NCBI RefSeq assembly: GCF_022682495.2
Contig: NC_071392.1
Location: 73,182,097-73,246,096, forward strand
Origin: Desmodus rotundus
Taxonomy: Eukaryota > Chordata > Mammalia > Chiroptera > Phyllostomidae
Direction of reading: 5' to 3'
DNA length: 64,000 nucleotides
The position numbers and the translations under genes are program-made. A model generated the notes under the pieces. It saw only the letters and a list, made by a program, of their open reading frames with translations, was not told where the DNA came from and ran no database searches. Of this stretch, positions 1-12,163 are shown piece after piece. How positions within the stretch are numbered: position 1 is the first letter of the stretch; every line of letters begins with the position of its first letter.

Positions 1-110
1 TAGGATTGAGGGTGGGAGGTGGGTGTGGCTGGGGTGTGGCAGAGTGGTTGGGGGAAAATGGAGACAACTGCACTTGAACAACAATTTTAAAAAGTTTAAA
101 TCTAAAAAAA
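1..110 (+). mobile_element. L1 3' end (UTR tail), truncated by the window edge
   Basis: G-rich purine sequence followed by GGAGACAACTGCACTTGAACAACAA and an A-rich tail. The same ending recurs at 34150-34290, 45742-45985, 21541-21782 and 49705-50008, so it is the 3' UTR terminus of the local bat L1 family. Its 5' part lies outside the window. Confidence 0.85.
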
Positions 111-118
111 AAACGTGC

Positions 119-136
119 AAAAGAAAACAATTCACA
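119..136. repeat. Target-site duplication, left copy, of HAL1-1
   Basis: The 18-base string AAAAGAAAACAATTCACA is repeated exactly at 2051-2068 and brackets the HAL1 element between them. An 18-bp A-rich duplication is typical of L1-endonuclease integration. Confidence 0.9.
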
Positions 137-2050
137 AGACTTCTGGCCAAGATGGAGGCGTAGGTAGACACAATGTGCCTCCTTGCACAACCAAAAGAAG
201 GACAATTTAAAAACAAAAAACAACCAGAACTGACAAAATAGAACTGTATGGAAATCTAACGACCAAGTAGATAAAGAAGAAACATTCATCCAGACCCGTA
301 GGAGGAGCAGAGATGGGCAGCTAGGCAGTGAGGACTCAAGGCAAGGTGGTGGCTGGTGGACCCAGGGAGGTGACAGATTGTGGAGAGGGGTGGGCAAAGC
401 TGCAGCTGGCTGGTGAGGCAGCAGCTGGTAGACCCAGCTACAGACCACACAACCCAGAGTTCCAGCATGGGAAAATAAAGCCTCAAACCACTGATTGAAA
501 ACACCTGTGGGGGTTGAGGCAGCAGTGGGAGAAACTCCCAGCCTCACAGGAGAATTCATTGGAGAGACCCACAGGGTCCTAGAACGTACACAAACCCACC
601 TGGGAAGCAACACCAGAAGGGCCCAATTTGATTGTGAGTAGTGGAGGGAGTGACTGAAAACTGGCAGAGAGCAGAGCAAGTGCTGTTACTCCCTATTGGG
701 CCCCTCCCCCACATACAGTGTCACAATGCAGCAACCAGCAGTACCCTGCCCTGATGTAACACCTAAGGCTCCGCCTCTTTACATAACAGGCACGCCAAGA
801 CAAAAAAAAATGGCCCAAATGAAAGGGCAGATCAAAGCTCCAGAAAAAATACAACTAAGCAACGAAGAGATAGCCAACCTATCAGATGCACAGTTCAAAA
901 CACTGGTAATCAGGATGCTCACAGAATTGGTTGAATTTGGTCACAAATTAGATGAAAAAATGAAGGCTATGCTAAGAGAAACAAAGGAAAATGTACAGGG
1001 AACCAATAGTTATGGGAAGGAAACTGGAACTCAAATCAACAGTGTGGACCAGAAGGAAGAAAGAAACATCCAACCAGAAAAGAATGAAGAAACAAGAATT
1101 TGGAAAAATGAGGAGAGGCTTAGGAACCTCCAGGACATCTTTAAATGTTCCAACATCCGAATTATAGGGGTGCCAGAAGGAGAAGAGGAAGAACAAGAAA
1201 TTGAAAACTTATTTGAACAAATAAGGAAGGAGAACTTCCCTAATCTGGCAAAGGAAATAGACTTCCAGGAAGCTCAGAGAGTCCCAAAGAAGCTGGACCC
1301 AAGGAGGAACACACCAAGGCACATCATAATTACATTAGCCAAGATGAAACAGAAGGAGAGAATCTTAGAAGCAGCAAGAGAAAAGGACACAGTTACCTAC
1401 AAAGAAGTTCCCATAAGACTGTCAGCTGATTTCTCCAAAGAGACCTTATGGGCAAGAAGGGGCTGGAAAGAAGTATTCCAAGTCATGAAAGGCAAGGACC
1501 TACATCCAAGATTACTGTATCCAGCAAAGCTATCATTTAGAATGGAAGGGAAGATAAAGTGCTTCTCAGATAAGCTCAAGTTAAAGAAGTTCATCATCAC
1601 CAAGCCCTTATTATATGAAATGTTAAAGGGATTTATCTAAGAAAAAGAAGATAAAAAATATGAACAGTAAAAATGACAGCAAACTCACAGTTATTAACAA
1701 CCACACCTAAAACAAAAACAAAGGCAAATTAAGCAAACAACTAGAACAGGATCAGAACCACAGAAATGGAGATCACATGGAGGGTTATCAACAGGGGAGT
1801 GGGAGGGGGAGAGATAGAGGAAAGGTACAGAGAATAAGTAGCATAAATGGTAGGTAGAAAATAGACAGGGGGAGGGTAAGAATAGTATAGGAAATGTAGA
1901 AGCCAAAGAACTTATGTGTATGGTCCATGGACATGAACTATAGAGGGGGGGGGGGAGAATGTGGGAGGGAGGGTATGTGCAGGATGGAGTGGAGTGAAGG
2001 GGCGGAAATGGGACAACTGTAATAGCATAATCAATAAAATATGTTTTAAA
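137..2050 (+). mobile_element. HAL1-1: full-length half-LINE-1 with open ORF1
   Basis: The element begins with the L1-like 5' UTR start GACTTCTGGCCAAGATGGAG. It carries ORF1 (ending at 1640) and passes directly into a roughly 400-base 3' UTR that ends in ATCAATAAAATATG plus an A tail. No ORF2 sequence lies between ORF1 and the 3' UTR. The same layout recurs at 25911-28155, 40736-41800 and 51513-53330, so this is a real ORF1-only family (HAL1 type) and not a one-off deletion. Exact 18-bp duplications flank it at 119-136 and 2051-2068. It must use L1 reverse transcriptase in trans. It sits between an L1 tail and an older L1 ORF2 fragment. G-rich runs at 1946-1976 mark the 3' UTR. Confidence 0.88.
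810..1640 (+). CDS. HAL1-1 ORF1p: L1 ORF1-type RNA-binding protein
   Basis: The open frame runs from 696 to 1640. The likely start is the ATG at 810 (MAQMKGQIK...), which gives 276 codons; HAL1-2 has the matching ATG at 26621. From this start, a lysine/glutamate-rich helical region (about residues 20-110) resembles the ORF1p coiled coil, shorter than in human L1. An RRM-like domain begins at NIRIIGVPEGEEEEQEIENL (about 115-134). A C-terminal domain carries RLSADFSKETLWARRGWKEV and LLYPAKLSFRMEGKIKCF, matching the conserved ORF1p C-terminus. The family binds RNA as a trimer and acts as a nucleic-acid chaperone during retrotransposition. No stop or frameshift is seen, unlike in the sister copy. 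Expression is not shown; inside a GRM8 intron in antisense it is probably silent. Confidence 0.8.
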   Translation: MAQMKGQIKAPEKIQLSNEEIANLSDAQFKTLVIRMLTELVEFGHKLDEKMKAMLRETKENVQGTNSYGKETGTQINSVDQKEERNIQPEKNEETRIWKNEERLRNLQDIFKCSNIRIIGVPEGEEEEQEIENLFEQIRKENFPNLAKEIDFQEAQRVPKKLDPRRNTPRHIIITLAKMKQKERILEAAREKDTVTYKEVPIRLSADFSKETLWARRGWKEVFQVMKGKDLHPRLLYPAKLSFRMEGKIKCFSDKLKLKKFIITKPLLYEMLKGFI

Positions 2051-2068
2051 AAAAGAAAACAATTCACA
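2051..2068. repeat. Target-site duplication, right copy, of HAL1-1
   Basis: Exact repeat of 119-136, placed immediately after the HAL1 A tail. Confidence 0.9.
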
Positions 2069-2071
2069 GTT

Positions 2072-3285
2072 GCTTAAAAAAATAAATTAAATACCTAGGA
2101 ATAAACCTAACCAAGGAGGTAAAAAACCTGTACTCAGAATATAAGGCACTGAAGAAAGAAATTGAAGAAGATACAAATAAGTAGAAACATATACTGTGTT
2201 TGTGGATAGGAAGAATTAACGTCATTAAAATGTCCATGCTACCCAGAGCAATCTATAGATCAAATGCAATTCCTATCAAGATACCAATGGTGTATTTCAT
2301 AAAACTAAACCAAATATTTCAAAAATGTATATGGAACCACAAAAAGGGTCCACATAGCAACAGAGATCCTGAGAAAGAAGAACAAAGTTGGAGGATCATG
2401 CTACCTGATATCAAACTATACTGTAAGACCATAGTAATCAAAACAGCCTGGTACTGGCATAAAAACAGACACATGGATCAATGGAACATAGTAGAGAGCC
2501 CAGAAATAAACTCCCAATTTTATAGTCAATTAATATTTGACAGAGGACTCAAGTACATACAATGGGCTAAAAATAGTTTATTCAGTAAATGGAGTTGGGA
2601 AAATTGGAAAGATACATGCAGAAAAATGAAACTAGTCCACTTTCTTATACCACATGAAAGAATAAATTCAAAATGGATCAAAGGCTTAAATGTTACACCT
2701 GAAGCCATAAAAATCATAGAAGAAAACATAGGCAGCAAAATCTCAGACATTGCTCATAGAAATTCTTTTATCAAATATACCTCCCCAGGCAAGGGAAACA
2801 AAAGAAAAAATAAACAAATGGGACTACTTCAAACTAAAAAGTTTTTTCACAGCAAAGGAAAACATCAACAAAATAAAAAGATAACCCACAGAATGGGAGA
2901 ACATATTCACCAATACATCTGGTAAGGGGTTAATATCCAAAATTTATAAAATACTTAGAAAACTCAACACCAAAAAAACCCAAACACCACAATTAAAAAA
3001 TAGGCAAAGGACCTGAATAGACACTTCTCCAAAGTTGACATCCAGGTGGCTAATCGACATATGAAAAGATACTCAATGTCACTAATTGAGAAACGCAAAT
3101 TAAAACCACAATGAGATATCACCTCACACCTGTCAGAATGGCTACCATCAATAAATCAACAGACAAGTACTGGCCAGGATGTGGAGAAACGGGAACGCTT
3201 TTGCACTGTTGGTGGGAGTACAGATTGTTGCAACCTCTGTGGAAAGGAGCATGGAGAAACCTCAGTGCCCTCATTTTTAAATGTA
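2072..3285 (+). pseudogene. L1 ORF2 C-terminal fragment, decayed
   Basis: The translation matches the part of L1 ORF2p after the reverse transcriptase core: LGINLTKEV, then WIGRINVIKM, ESPEINSQFYSQLIFDRG and, further on, [13 protein letters not shown]. The frame is broken by a stop near 2181 and by shifts around 2925 and 3110. Neither a 5' part nor a 3' UTR is present, so the fragment is truncated on both sides. It was probably one block with flanking sequence before HAL1-1 inserted at its left edge. Divergence from the 46.97-kb L1 is clear, so it is older. Confidence 0.85.
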
Positions 3286-4202
3286 ACTACTATTTAAAGT
3301 CATATTTAATCCAAACAAGAAATTCAATTAAATTTATTAATGACTTTAATATTTGCATAGTAATTTAAAAATATTATGATAACCCTAATCCAAACCAATC
3401 TGATTTTTACCACCTGAAAAACTCTTGCATAGATATCAATGAAATCAAATTTGAAACAATTACCATTACCTTAGTCAGGGTTGACCTTCATAAAACAAAT
3501 ATGTAATTAAAATACTAAATTATTGCTCCCTTTTTGGAAAGCTGAGTAAAGTTGTGTTTGCATGGATCTACTGTTAAATGTTTTTTAACAAAACATTATT
3601 GTTACTTGGTGTACATGATAACAATAAAAAAGTGAGTTTAATTTATGTACTTATTTTATTTATTTATCAGCATTGTTAAGTCATACTGCTGGCCTTTTGG
3701 ACTTGCAATCATTTTGAAGGCAAAATCAACATTCCTTATTAGTTTTTACTATATAATATTTAGCAAGAATTTATTTACAAATCTTAAGAAGACCTAACTG
3801 ATTTTATTTATGCAAGCTGTACATGTCAATATTTACAATATTTGAAACTAAAACAAATGTATAATATTTGAAACTCAAACAACTTTTCATTGAAATGAAA
3901 ATATTTTTTACTTTATAGACACCAAAACATTTCTGGGGAACTCACAGGTGTCCTCAAGCCACACATGGGAAAATGCTCCACTACAGCCATGACCAACACC
4001 CATGTATAATTCAGTTCCAATCTACTGTTGAATTAAACCAATTTTATCACTTATGAAAAACAACCTTTTTTCCACTTCTTAATTTTATATCCTTTTTCAG
4101 TCTTCATCATGTATAAACCTTTTCATCTTTCAAGGTCTAGCCCAATTCATTTCCATTCCACATTTCTGAACACATTTTTATCTTACTGGCAGATGATTAT
4201 AT
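3286..4202. other. GRM8: AT-rich intron sequence, no gene seen
   Basis: Mostly unique AT-rich sequence with short TATTTA runs near 3645-3665. No exon, RNA gene or clear repeat was recognised. Confidence 0.6.
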
Positions 4203-4700
4203 GCTGTGATGGTTAATTTTATGTGATGCCCAGGCAGCTGGTTACAACATCATTTCTAGATATGTCTGCGAGTGTGTGTCTGCAAGATTAGCATTTGAAT
4301 CAGCAGACCACATAAAGGTGACCCCCTCACTAATGCTCATGGGCATCATCCAATCTGTGTAGGGCCTAAATAGAACAAAAATGGGAAGGAAGGACAACTC
4401 TGCTCTTTGCTTGAGTTGGGACATCCATCTTTTCCTGCTATTTGAACTTCAGTGCTTCTGGTTCTTGGGCATGAGGATTGGAACTTATCCCATTAACTCC
4501 CTTGGCTTTTAGGCCTTTGGACTGAAACTGAATTATTACCACTGACCTTCCTGGTTATCCAGCTTGCAAATGGCAGATTATGGGACTTCTTTGTCTCTAT
4601 AATCAGGTTAGTGAATTCCTATAATAAATCCCTTCTACATACAGATGTAGAGATATAGATATCCTATTGGCTCTGTTTCCCTGGATAACCCTAATACATA
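4203..4700 (+). repeat. ERVL-type LTR remnant (MLT2-like)
   Basis: It starts near GATGGTTAATTTTATGTG and ends near CTGTTTCCCTGGATAACCCTAATACA. Internal phrases such as TTAGCATTTGAATCAGCAGA, GGGCATCATCCAATCTG and TTGGGACATCCATCTTTTCC are those of an old mammal-wide ERVL LTR. An AATAAA-like signal lies near 4622. It is a solo LTR with no internal retroviral genes. The subfamily is named from memory. Confidence 0.7.
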
Positions 4701-6150
4701 GGCTGTTGATGGTTTATTTTTAACTAGAATTATCTCCCAAACTAGATTATAAAAATCCATAGGTGAGAACAATCTTATGGTGTTTCTGAATTTACTATAG
4801 TACTTTGCCCAGAGTTGAACATATAATGCTAAAATTAACATATTGAAACTTGTACATCAATAACTTTAGAGTGAATCACAAATACACATGTGCCTCGATG
4901 TATATAAATGTCTTTATATAGAAAACACTAATATTATAAATTATTTTTCTAATATTGTCTACTTTGATAATAAATATCAAAGATGTACTTAATTAATATG
5001 GAATATCAATTTATAAAACAATGCACAAATTATAGCACGTAAATAGTAATGTAGCTTTGCGGAGTGGAAAGCAAATTGCACTAGGAGTAGAAAACCCAGA
5101 TTTAAGTTTTCTCGCAGTATGAATTTGGAAAGCCATGTGGACTTATAGATGCCACAAAACTTATTTGAGTGCCAGTGTCTGTAACACTGAAATGTTCCCC
5201 TTCACTATGATACTTAAATGAGGATTTTATGAGAAAGTTTTTTTTATCACTAAAGCAGTACTCAAATGCAATATTTCACGTAACTATTACCCTGAGACTT
5301 GCACATTGATTGCAAACCAGTGTTGGGTATAAGATGATGAGATGCACACCATAACAATCAGGAGGGCTTAAGACACATAAATGAGACATCTTTGAACATT
5401 CAATCCAAAAACAGCTGGCGTATGAAATAGTCCACTTACAGGCCAACCTGAATATTGGTTAAGTACTAAGTGTGTACACATCTCATAGGTAATCCAGACA
5501 AAGCTGAAGTGTTTATGGTCCAGTATTAGCAGTCTAACTTTGAAAGCCTTGAAGAATAACAAGGTCTGAAGAGGCGATAGAGATTTATACAGAGCACTAC
5601 ACACACAGAAAAGTTTCATAGAAACAGATTTTTCTTTGATTTTTCTTTCTCCCTTTAAAGTGGTACTGTCATCCTCGGCAAGCCTTATTGCAGAAAGTTA
5701 CCCTCACCAGCACACTGTGTCCAATTCCATGCCGTTTTCTCATCTTACACAAATTCTCTAACATAACCACCCCTTCCCTTCTGCCAGGCCCCTCGTTTCT
5801 CCCCATTATGACTACCATTCTCTTGACAATGGTACCAGTGTTCCTGAGTAAAGTCTTCCACCCTGTACACAAAATCCTGAGGACTTAACAGTGGAAATGC
5901 AAGCCTCCGAGAGCTACTTCAGTCCAGAACCACAGGATCTCGAGAAAAAAAGTATAAGCAGGTGATATTTCTTAAAATAAAGTTGGGAAAAAGCAATCAC
6001 TGCAGAATATGAACTACGCCCGTGGTCAAGTGCTCTGACTCCCCATGTTATGCAGACAGATAAATACAGGAAGGGAGGCAGTTTTACTTCTTTCAGAGGT
6101 CTTAGTGGAAGTGGGGTCCTCATGGACTCCAGACGTACCCGTGTCTAACT
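4701..6150. other. GRM8: Intron sequence without recognised gene
   Basis: Unique-looking AT-rich sequence. A somewhat more GC-balanced block at 5640-6130 may belong to the LTR whose end is recognisable just downstream, but its left boundary could not be placed. Confidence 0.5.
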
Positions 6151-6290
6151 TGGCTCCTTTTTCTGTCTCAGCCATGACGTGCTCCCTCACTTTTACTTCC
6201 TAGCATTCCCTCCCAATAAACTCCTTGCGCTCAAGTCTTTGTCTCAGACTTCGGCTTCCGGGGAAGCCCAAACTCAGACAACCACCATGT
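6150..6290 (+). repeat. Probable LTR 3' end (ERVL/MaLR class)
   Basis: The stretch CCCTCCCAATAAACTCCTTG is followed by GTCTCAGACTTCGGCTTCC and ends near AAACTCAGACAACCA. A polyadenylation signal followed by a short R/U5-like tail of this form is typical of ancient mammalian LTRs. The family was not identified. Confidence 0.5.
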
Positions 6291-6344
6291 TTTATGGAAC
6301 ATGCACTACATTCTAGACTCCCCATAGAGGATCCATAGTCCTGC

Positions 6345-6490
6345 AATACTGCTGGGAGGTCCCTGTTTTACAGATAAGGAAATGGGGATTTAGAGAGATT
6401 AGGTAACACGCCCAAGGCCACATAGCTAATGTATAACAGAACCAGGATGTCCTCGGACCATTCGACTCCAGAGTTGTACTATTTCTTCTA
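6345..6490 (-). repeat. MIR SINE, antisense
   Basis: Contains the core-SINE phrases (antisense) TTTTACAGATAAGGAAATGG, AGGTAACACGCCCAAGGCCA and CAGAACCAGGATGT. Diverged, as expected for the ancient MIR family. Confidence 0.8.
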
Positions 6491-9192
6491 TACTACAGCA
6501 GTGTTGCCAACAGTCACAAACATGAACTGAAAAACTCCTATGTGCAGTACTGTTAGTTCAAAGGATCAGGGAATTTTTCTTTTTCCTATCTGTATTTACC
6601 CTATCTACTGTGAAGTTTGAGGCTGGAAGTTTCGAACCAGATTAACTTATTTTGAGATTTCAGAAGTAAGTATTGCTCCATAGGCACTAGTACCATTTTA
6701 TGGGTTTCATGAAATTATGTACCATTTCACAGAAACTTAATTTCCCTCTCCATAAACTCTAGACAATTTTCTTAATGTAGCCCATCTCATTTTATTTTAA
6801 TGAAACTTAATCCAGCAGTATTATAAATGTTCAAAATGAAACAATTCTTAAAATAGGGTGTTTCTATTATCTTCATTTTACAGGCAACTACAAGGAAATG
6901 GATACTGTTGTTTGTCATTTAAGTTTTCATAAATATTTTATGTGCTTCTTCAAGGAACTTTAGTTTAAGAAAAGAATTACTCACAAATGTAGTGCTTGCA
7001 TTTGGTAAGTATGAAAATGTAAATGTATAGAACATAACAACTTTCACAAAGACTAAAGTAAGATAATGGTTGCAAATAACTTCAGCAATATAAGACAGTA
7101 ATGAATCAGTGGGTGTGGAAAGATTCTCACTGTTTCCAAACTACCCTTCATATAATTTAGAATATTTAAATTATTCATACAGATTCTATGTGTTTCCACA
7201 AGATCTGCTTTCTTGTTTGTCCTTTTGAATTATGTCTAAATAGGAAAGTTGACTTCAGAGAGGAATAATAAAACAAGTTATGCTTTCTTTTATTGTACAG
7301 AATTAATTATGCTAGATCTCCACAAGCCTTAAAAATATAATAATTACATAATTAGCATTTATAAAGCCCTTTTTATGTGCCAGAAACTATCCTTGGCACT
7401 TTCCATTTATTATCTTTTAAAAATTTAATCCTAACACAACCAATAAGCCAGGATGTATTATTCAGATTTTATACACGAAGAAATTTGAGCTATAAAGGGT
7501 GTAACCGACTTGCACAAATCAAGCATCACATGCGAATCTTATAGCCACTTCCCTGTCTGGTTTCCTGTCTACCTGAAGCCTTGTTCCTGCTACTTCATCT
7601 CAGCCCAGTTTTTTATTAATATTATTGGGTTTTAGCAACTTTATGGTAAAATTCACTACCTAGAATTATTTTCATAAAACAATAGTTTTAACTCATATAT
7701 TGAACTTAGGTAGTTTTGTTATATGACAGTCATTGATTTTATAGATCAAAATGTAGGTAGATTTAGGTATTCCTTATACATATACCTCAAAATCAAGTAA
7801 TTCTGTCAGGTGGTCCTTTTTTCCTTGGCAAACCTGATATGCAGACTAGAATCTTGAATATGTGTTCATCAAAATAGTAACACCCAGCAGAAATCACAAA
7901 TGATTTAAGTGATAAACTGATTTGAATAGTGCTCAAAATACTTCTCAAAGTCCATAAAAATATTCTTACTAGGATAAATAGGTGCCGGTGTGTATAAAGA
8001 GGAGAAGGGGACATCAGAAAGTCTGTTTGTTTATTTATTTAGAGAGTGGACTGAATAAAATATTTTTAAGTTACTTACCTTAACATATTTAAAGAAGAAA
8101 ATGGGTGTTAAGTCATCTGACTTTAAGAAACCAGGGGCTATGCTACAAAATGTAACTGTAGGACTAGCTGCAGGAGAGACAGGGAGCCGACACCCAGGAA
8201 CAGAGCACAGAATGTCAGCCACAGTGACAGAGACCGAGGTGGCAGGCAGAGACAGAGCAGAGGACAGTGACCATAAAACGAAGGACACCCTGGCTAAGAC
8301 TGAAGTCTGAGTTCCCCCAGACAAGGGGGAGGGTAGCATGCACCAAAAGATCAATAAAATTAATAATGATATGCTAAGAGATTAATGATCATCTTTCCCA
8401 GAAGAACAGATTTTAGCAGAAGGTGAGTCTGAGCTGTTGGAAAAAATCCCACGGCAGGCTCTGTGTGAGAAGAAAATGAGAAGATATGGGCATGAGCATA
8501 GGTTTACAGCACTGCTGTTCTTGGCTAAGGCAGCCTCGCTGAGTAGAACATCTAAAGCTTGCTCCATCAGTAACTAGACCTGTGACTTTGACTGAATCCC
8601 CAATCTCCTATCAGGTTGCTTTCTCATTTTCTAAGTTGGAATAATAATGGCCACCTTAGCGTTCTCAACTATCAGCTCTATACAGTGGTCTCCCTAATCT
8701 ATCTCTAGCCCAGACACCTCCCTATGGTTGATTCCCTCTGAAAAGGAAAGTGATTTATCTGAACCCTAAGATTAGGCAAAGGCATGAAGAATACACAACT
8801 CAGCTACTCCCAGGCTCTCTTTTTGGAATCAGCGGGCTGTAGGAGGCACATTCTTCTCTCTGCAGCTGCTGTCAGAGGGATGGCTTCCCACAGCATGACA
8901 GGCAGAAGTCTCAGCTCCGCAGATGCACTGGTTCTCTTAATGAGTCTCAAGAACCAGACTTGACGGCCACTGGAGAAAGGGGGGGGGGTGTTAGGAAGCC
9001 CACGTTCAGCAATCAGATCCAAGCTTCAATTCCAACCCATATTTACCAGTAATGAAGATGATCATTTTTATTTATTTATAACTCTGTTAATCTTGCAGTT
9101 GGTATAGAATTCAGAGAAAGGAGCATGATTGTGATTCTCAAACACTAAACAAGTCCTTTAATGCCAAGAGTATAAGTTATCATTATTTATTT
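6491..9192. other. GRM8: Intron sequence with an old MIR-like piece; no gene seen
   Basis: AT-rich and mostly unique. At about 7350-7545 a MIR/L2-like antisense remnant is visible (CCTTTTTATGTGCCAGAAAC and a decayed TTTATACACGAAGAAATTTG). A GC-richer block at 8100-8340 has a 69-codon frame with no recognisable domain. No splice-flanked exon was seen. Confidence 0.55.
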
Positions 9193-9398
9193 ATCCTCAC
9201 CTGAGGACATATTTTTCATTGCTTTTAGAGAGAAAGGAAGGCAGAAAGGAAGGGAAAGAGAGAAACATTGATTGGTTGCCTCCTGTATGCGCCCTGACCA
9301 GGGATAATATGCACAACCCAGGTACCTGCCCTGACTGGAGATCCACAACCTTTGTTACAGGATGACGCTCCAACCAACTGAGTTACACCAGCCAGGGC
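9193..9398 (-). mobile_element. Bat VES-type SINE, subfamily B, antisense
   Basis: Antisense tRNA-related SINE. It has the opening CCTCACCTGAGGACATATTT, a purine-rich AGAGAGAAAGGAAGG segment, the region GTACCTGCCCTGACTGG over the tRNA-like head, and the end CACCAGCCAGGGC. Diverged, with no clear target duplication. It shares the CTCACCTGAGGA tail with copies at 16449, 19230 and 25554. Confidence 0.85.
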
Positions 9399-9562
9399 TC
9401 ATCATTGTCTTTTAAAAAAGCAATCTAACCATTAACTCAAATAGATGGACACATGAGTTAGTATTATGTAAACTAAACACCATTTCCAAGAATCTCAGAG
9501 AATGCCTGCCAATCACATGCAGCTTAATTGTCAATGTCAGACACTTGATTCTAATGATTTTT

Positions 9563-9762
9563 TATCGTACTTATTTATTTTTAGACAGAGGGGAAGGGAA
9601 GGAGAAAGAGAGGGGGAGAAACATCCATGTGTGGCTGCTTCCCACGCACTCTCAATGGGGAACCCAGCCCGTAACCCAGGCATGTGCTCTGACTGGGAAT
9701 TGAACCAATGACCATTGGTTCACAGGCTGGTCCTCAATCCACTGAGCCACACCAGTCAGAGC
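9563..9762 (-). mobile_element. Bat VES-type SINE, subfamily A, antisense
   Basis: Flanked by an exact 17-bp duplication TGATTCTAATGATTTTT (9546-9562 and 9763-9779). The antisense body has the GCATGTGCTCTGACTGGGAA region over box B and ends in GAGCCACACCAGTCAGAG. An L1-mobilised insertion. Confidence 0.9.
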
Positions 9763-9779
9763 TGATTCTAATGATTTTT

Positions 9780-11849
9780 AAGGCACCTTTAGTAGCCCCA
9801 TCTACCACATCTTAAATACTCAAGTTTTTGTGTCCATACTTTGTATTTTTTTATCTCTTTAAGCAAAACAAAGTCAGTAAAATATAAAAGAGTAGTATAG
9901 AGAAGGAGCATAATAATTGTTTACAAATGCTTAGATAAGTCCTGAAGAAACTGCTTGGGAAGACAAGTAAATGCACACTCTGCTTTGTTTTCCTTTTATT
10001 TCCAATGAGTCCTGGGTGCATTTTTTTCATGCATCACAAGAAAAAAGAAAAAAGAGAAAAACAAAACAACAAAATTCTTCAAAATAGAATTGTACATGTG
10101 AATGTCACTGCCACTGATTGAAAATGCAGTTTCAAACTGTGCTTTTTTTGAAAACATGGTGCCACCCTGCTGGTACAGGTTACTAAAATCACAAAATGCA
10201 ATGTTTAAAAATGGGAAATAGTATGTACTTGATTAAAACAGATGACTGCTGATGAAAAATATGCTCAATTAAGTTCACAGCACAAATAATTTCTTACGAG
10301 CATTTACTAATGGACTTTTTACAATAACAAAATTAAAAATCAATTAAACAAACAGGAAAATGCAACCTTTATATACTGTACAATTGTTTATTGTTTCGAG
10401 TGAACATGGCCAATGAATAATGGAAACATTTGCAACGTGTGCTACGGCACTGGGCAGACTGTGGCTCCGGCCCGAAGGTCAGGAGAGAAGTGAGCACACG
10501 ATAGCCCCACAGCAGGGTCAGCGAGACATCTGAAAACACGTGGCCTCCACAGCAGAGAGTTTTAGCAGAAAACTGGGTTAGAGTCAGCTTAGCAAGTCAA
10601 AGTTTGCTCATACCTAAATAGCAAAGAAACCAGAACAAGAAACATAAGTAGAAATGAAGAAGACCCAAATATTTGACCAGAATACTCACTGAGTGAGCTG
10701 AGTAGCTTCAACTCTGGTAATTGGGGTTACTACTGAAACTGCAGTAATGATGGTACAGCAATCAGCAATCAGAATAGATCTGACACCTCGAAAAGGATTG
10801 CAAGGTCCTGATAGTTTTTCATTCTGACTTTGATCATTGACTGTATTTAGGGTAGAAATCAACTATCCAGAAACTTAAAAGTAGAATAATAATCCATATC
10901 CCCAAGTCAAAGAAAGGACTGTGTGAATAGACAGGGCCTACTGAGTAATAAAAGTTTGAAGTTACTGTGTCATTCGGTCTTCTTCATCAAGGGGTCTCAA
11001 AAGACCAAAAGTTGTCAGCAAAGAGAGCAACAATCAGAGAAACCATGATAGAAGAACTAACATGTGCTGGTAAGCCCAGCCTATTTATGTGACAATTATC
11101 AACAAATATCCTGTTAGTGAATATCAGCAAAGGCACTCTAATAGTACTTAAATATACATATGTATATTTATATGTGTATATCAGTAAAAATTCACTCTTA
11201 TGGTGACCAGTGTTTAAAATATCCTATCTTTATGTGATTTCACTGAGTAACTCTATGGTCTTGGATAAGTCATCTTGCCTCTCAGCTTTCTGTTGCAGAC
11301 TTAGTAGGGTGGTTGTAGGAGAAACTGGGATACTGCGATTGGATAGAACAGCATTTCTCACGTGCTTTCTCACAGTGTATTCTTGGGGCCAGCCCCAAGA
11401 AGCTGTTTTTGACATGTTTCTAATCTCTCCATAATAAAATTTTAACCCTTAGATATCTCTCTATGTATATCTTTTTGTGTATATGTATTGAATGCATATT
11501 TGTGCTTTATACATAGAGTACAATTTTTTTCTGCTGCCCTAAGAACCAATTTTCATCACTTTAGATTAAAAATGCATGAAATGGGATAATATTAAATACC
11601 AGATACATAGAAGGAATTTAGTAAGTAATGGCAATAATGATTGTGGACCAATTTCAGCATGAGGATGAAATAAAGAGCAGCCTAGCATGCACATCCTCCC
11701 CACACAAACAAGTGAAAAATGTCCCACCAATGGATAGAAGATAGAGGCACACATGGAAATGTTCATTATTATATTAGCATGTACCATGCTACCACACTTG
11801 AACTTAACACTTGCTTTTTCATTTATTTTTATAAGAACCTTATAAAACT
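9780..11849. other. GRM8: Intron sequence, no gene or young repeat recognised
   Basis: Mostly unique. The stretch 10440-10560 is GC-richer (several CpG, for example GGCTCCGGCCCGAAGG) and is not assignable to a repeat. Short low-complexity A-rich runs lie near 10040-10075. Confidence 0.5.
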
Positions 11850-12123
11850 CTTTATTTACTCATTTTGCCCACCCACTACTACTACTACCTCTAGTAACCA
11901 ACAGTCTTTTCCCTGTATCTATAAATTTGTTTTGTTTTGTTTTAAGATGACACATATAATTGAGATCATAAGGTATTTGTTTTTCTCTGACTTATTTACT
12001 TAGCATAATGGCCCCTAGGTCCATGCATGTTGTCCTTAAAATGACCATTTATATATATTTTTTCTGTGTATATATACATTTTTATATATGTACAAATATT
12101 GTGTGTATATATATATATATGTG

Positions 12124-12163
<40 letters not shown>

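Noticed and set aside
8101..8310. 69-codon frame in a GC-richer patch
   Set aside because: No recognisable domain and no splice signals of note; composition alone does not support a gene.
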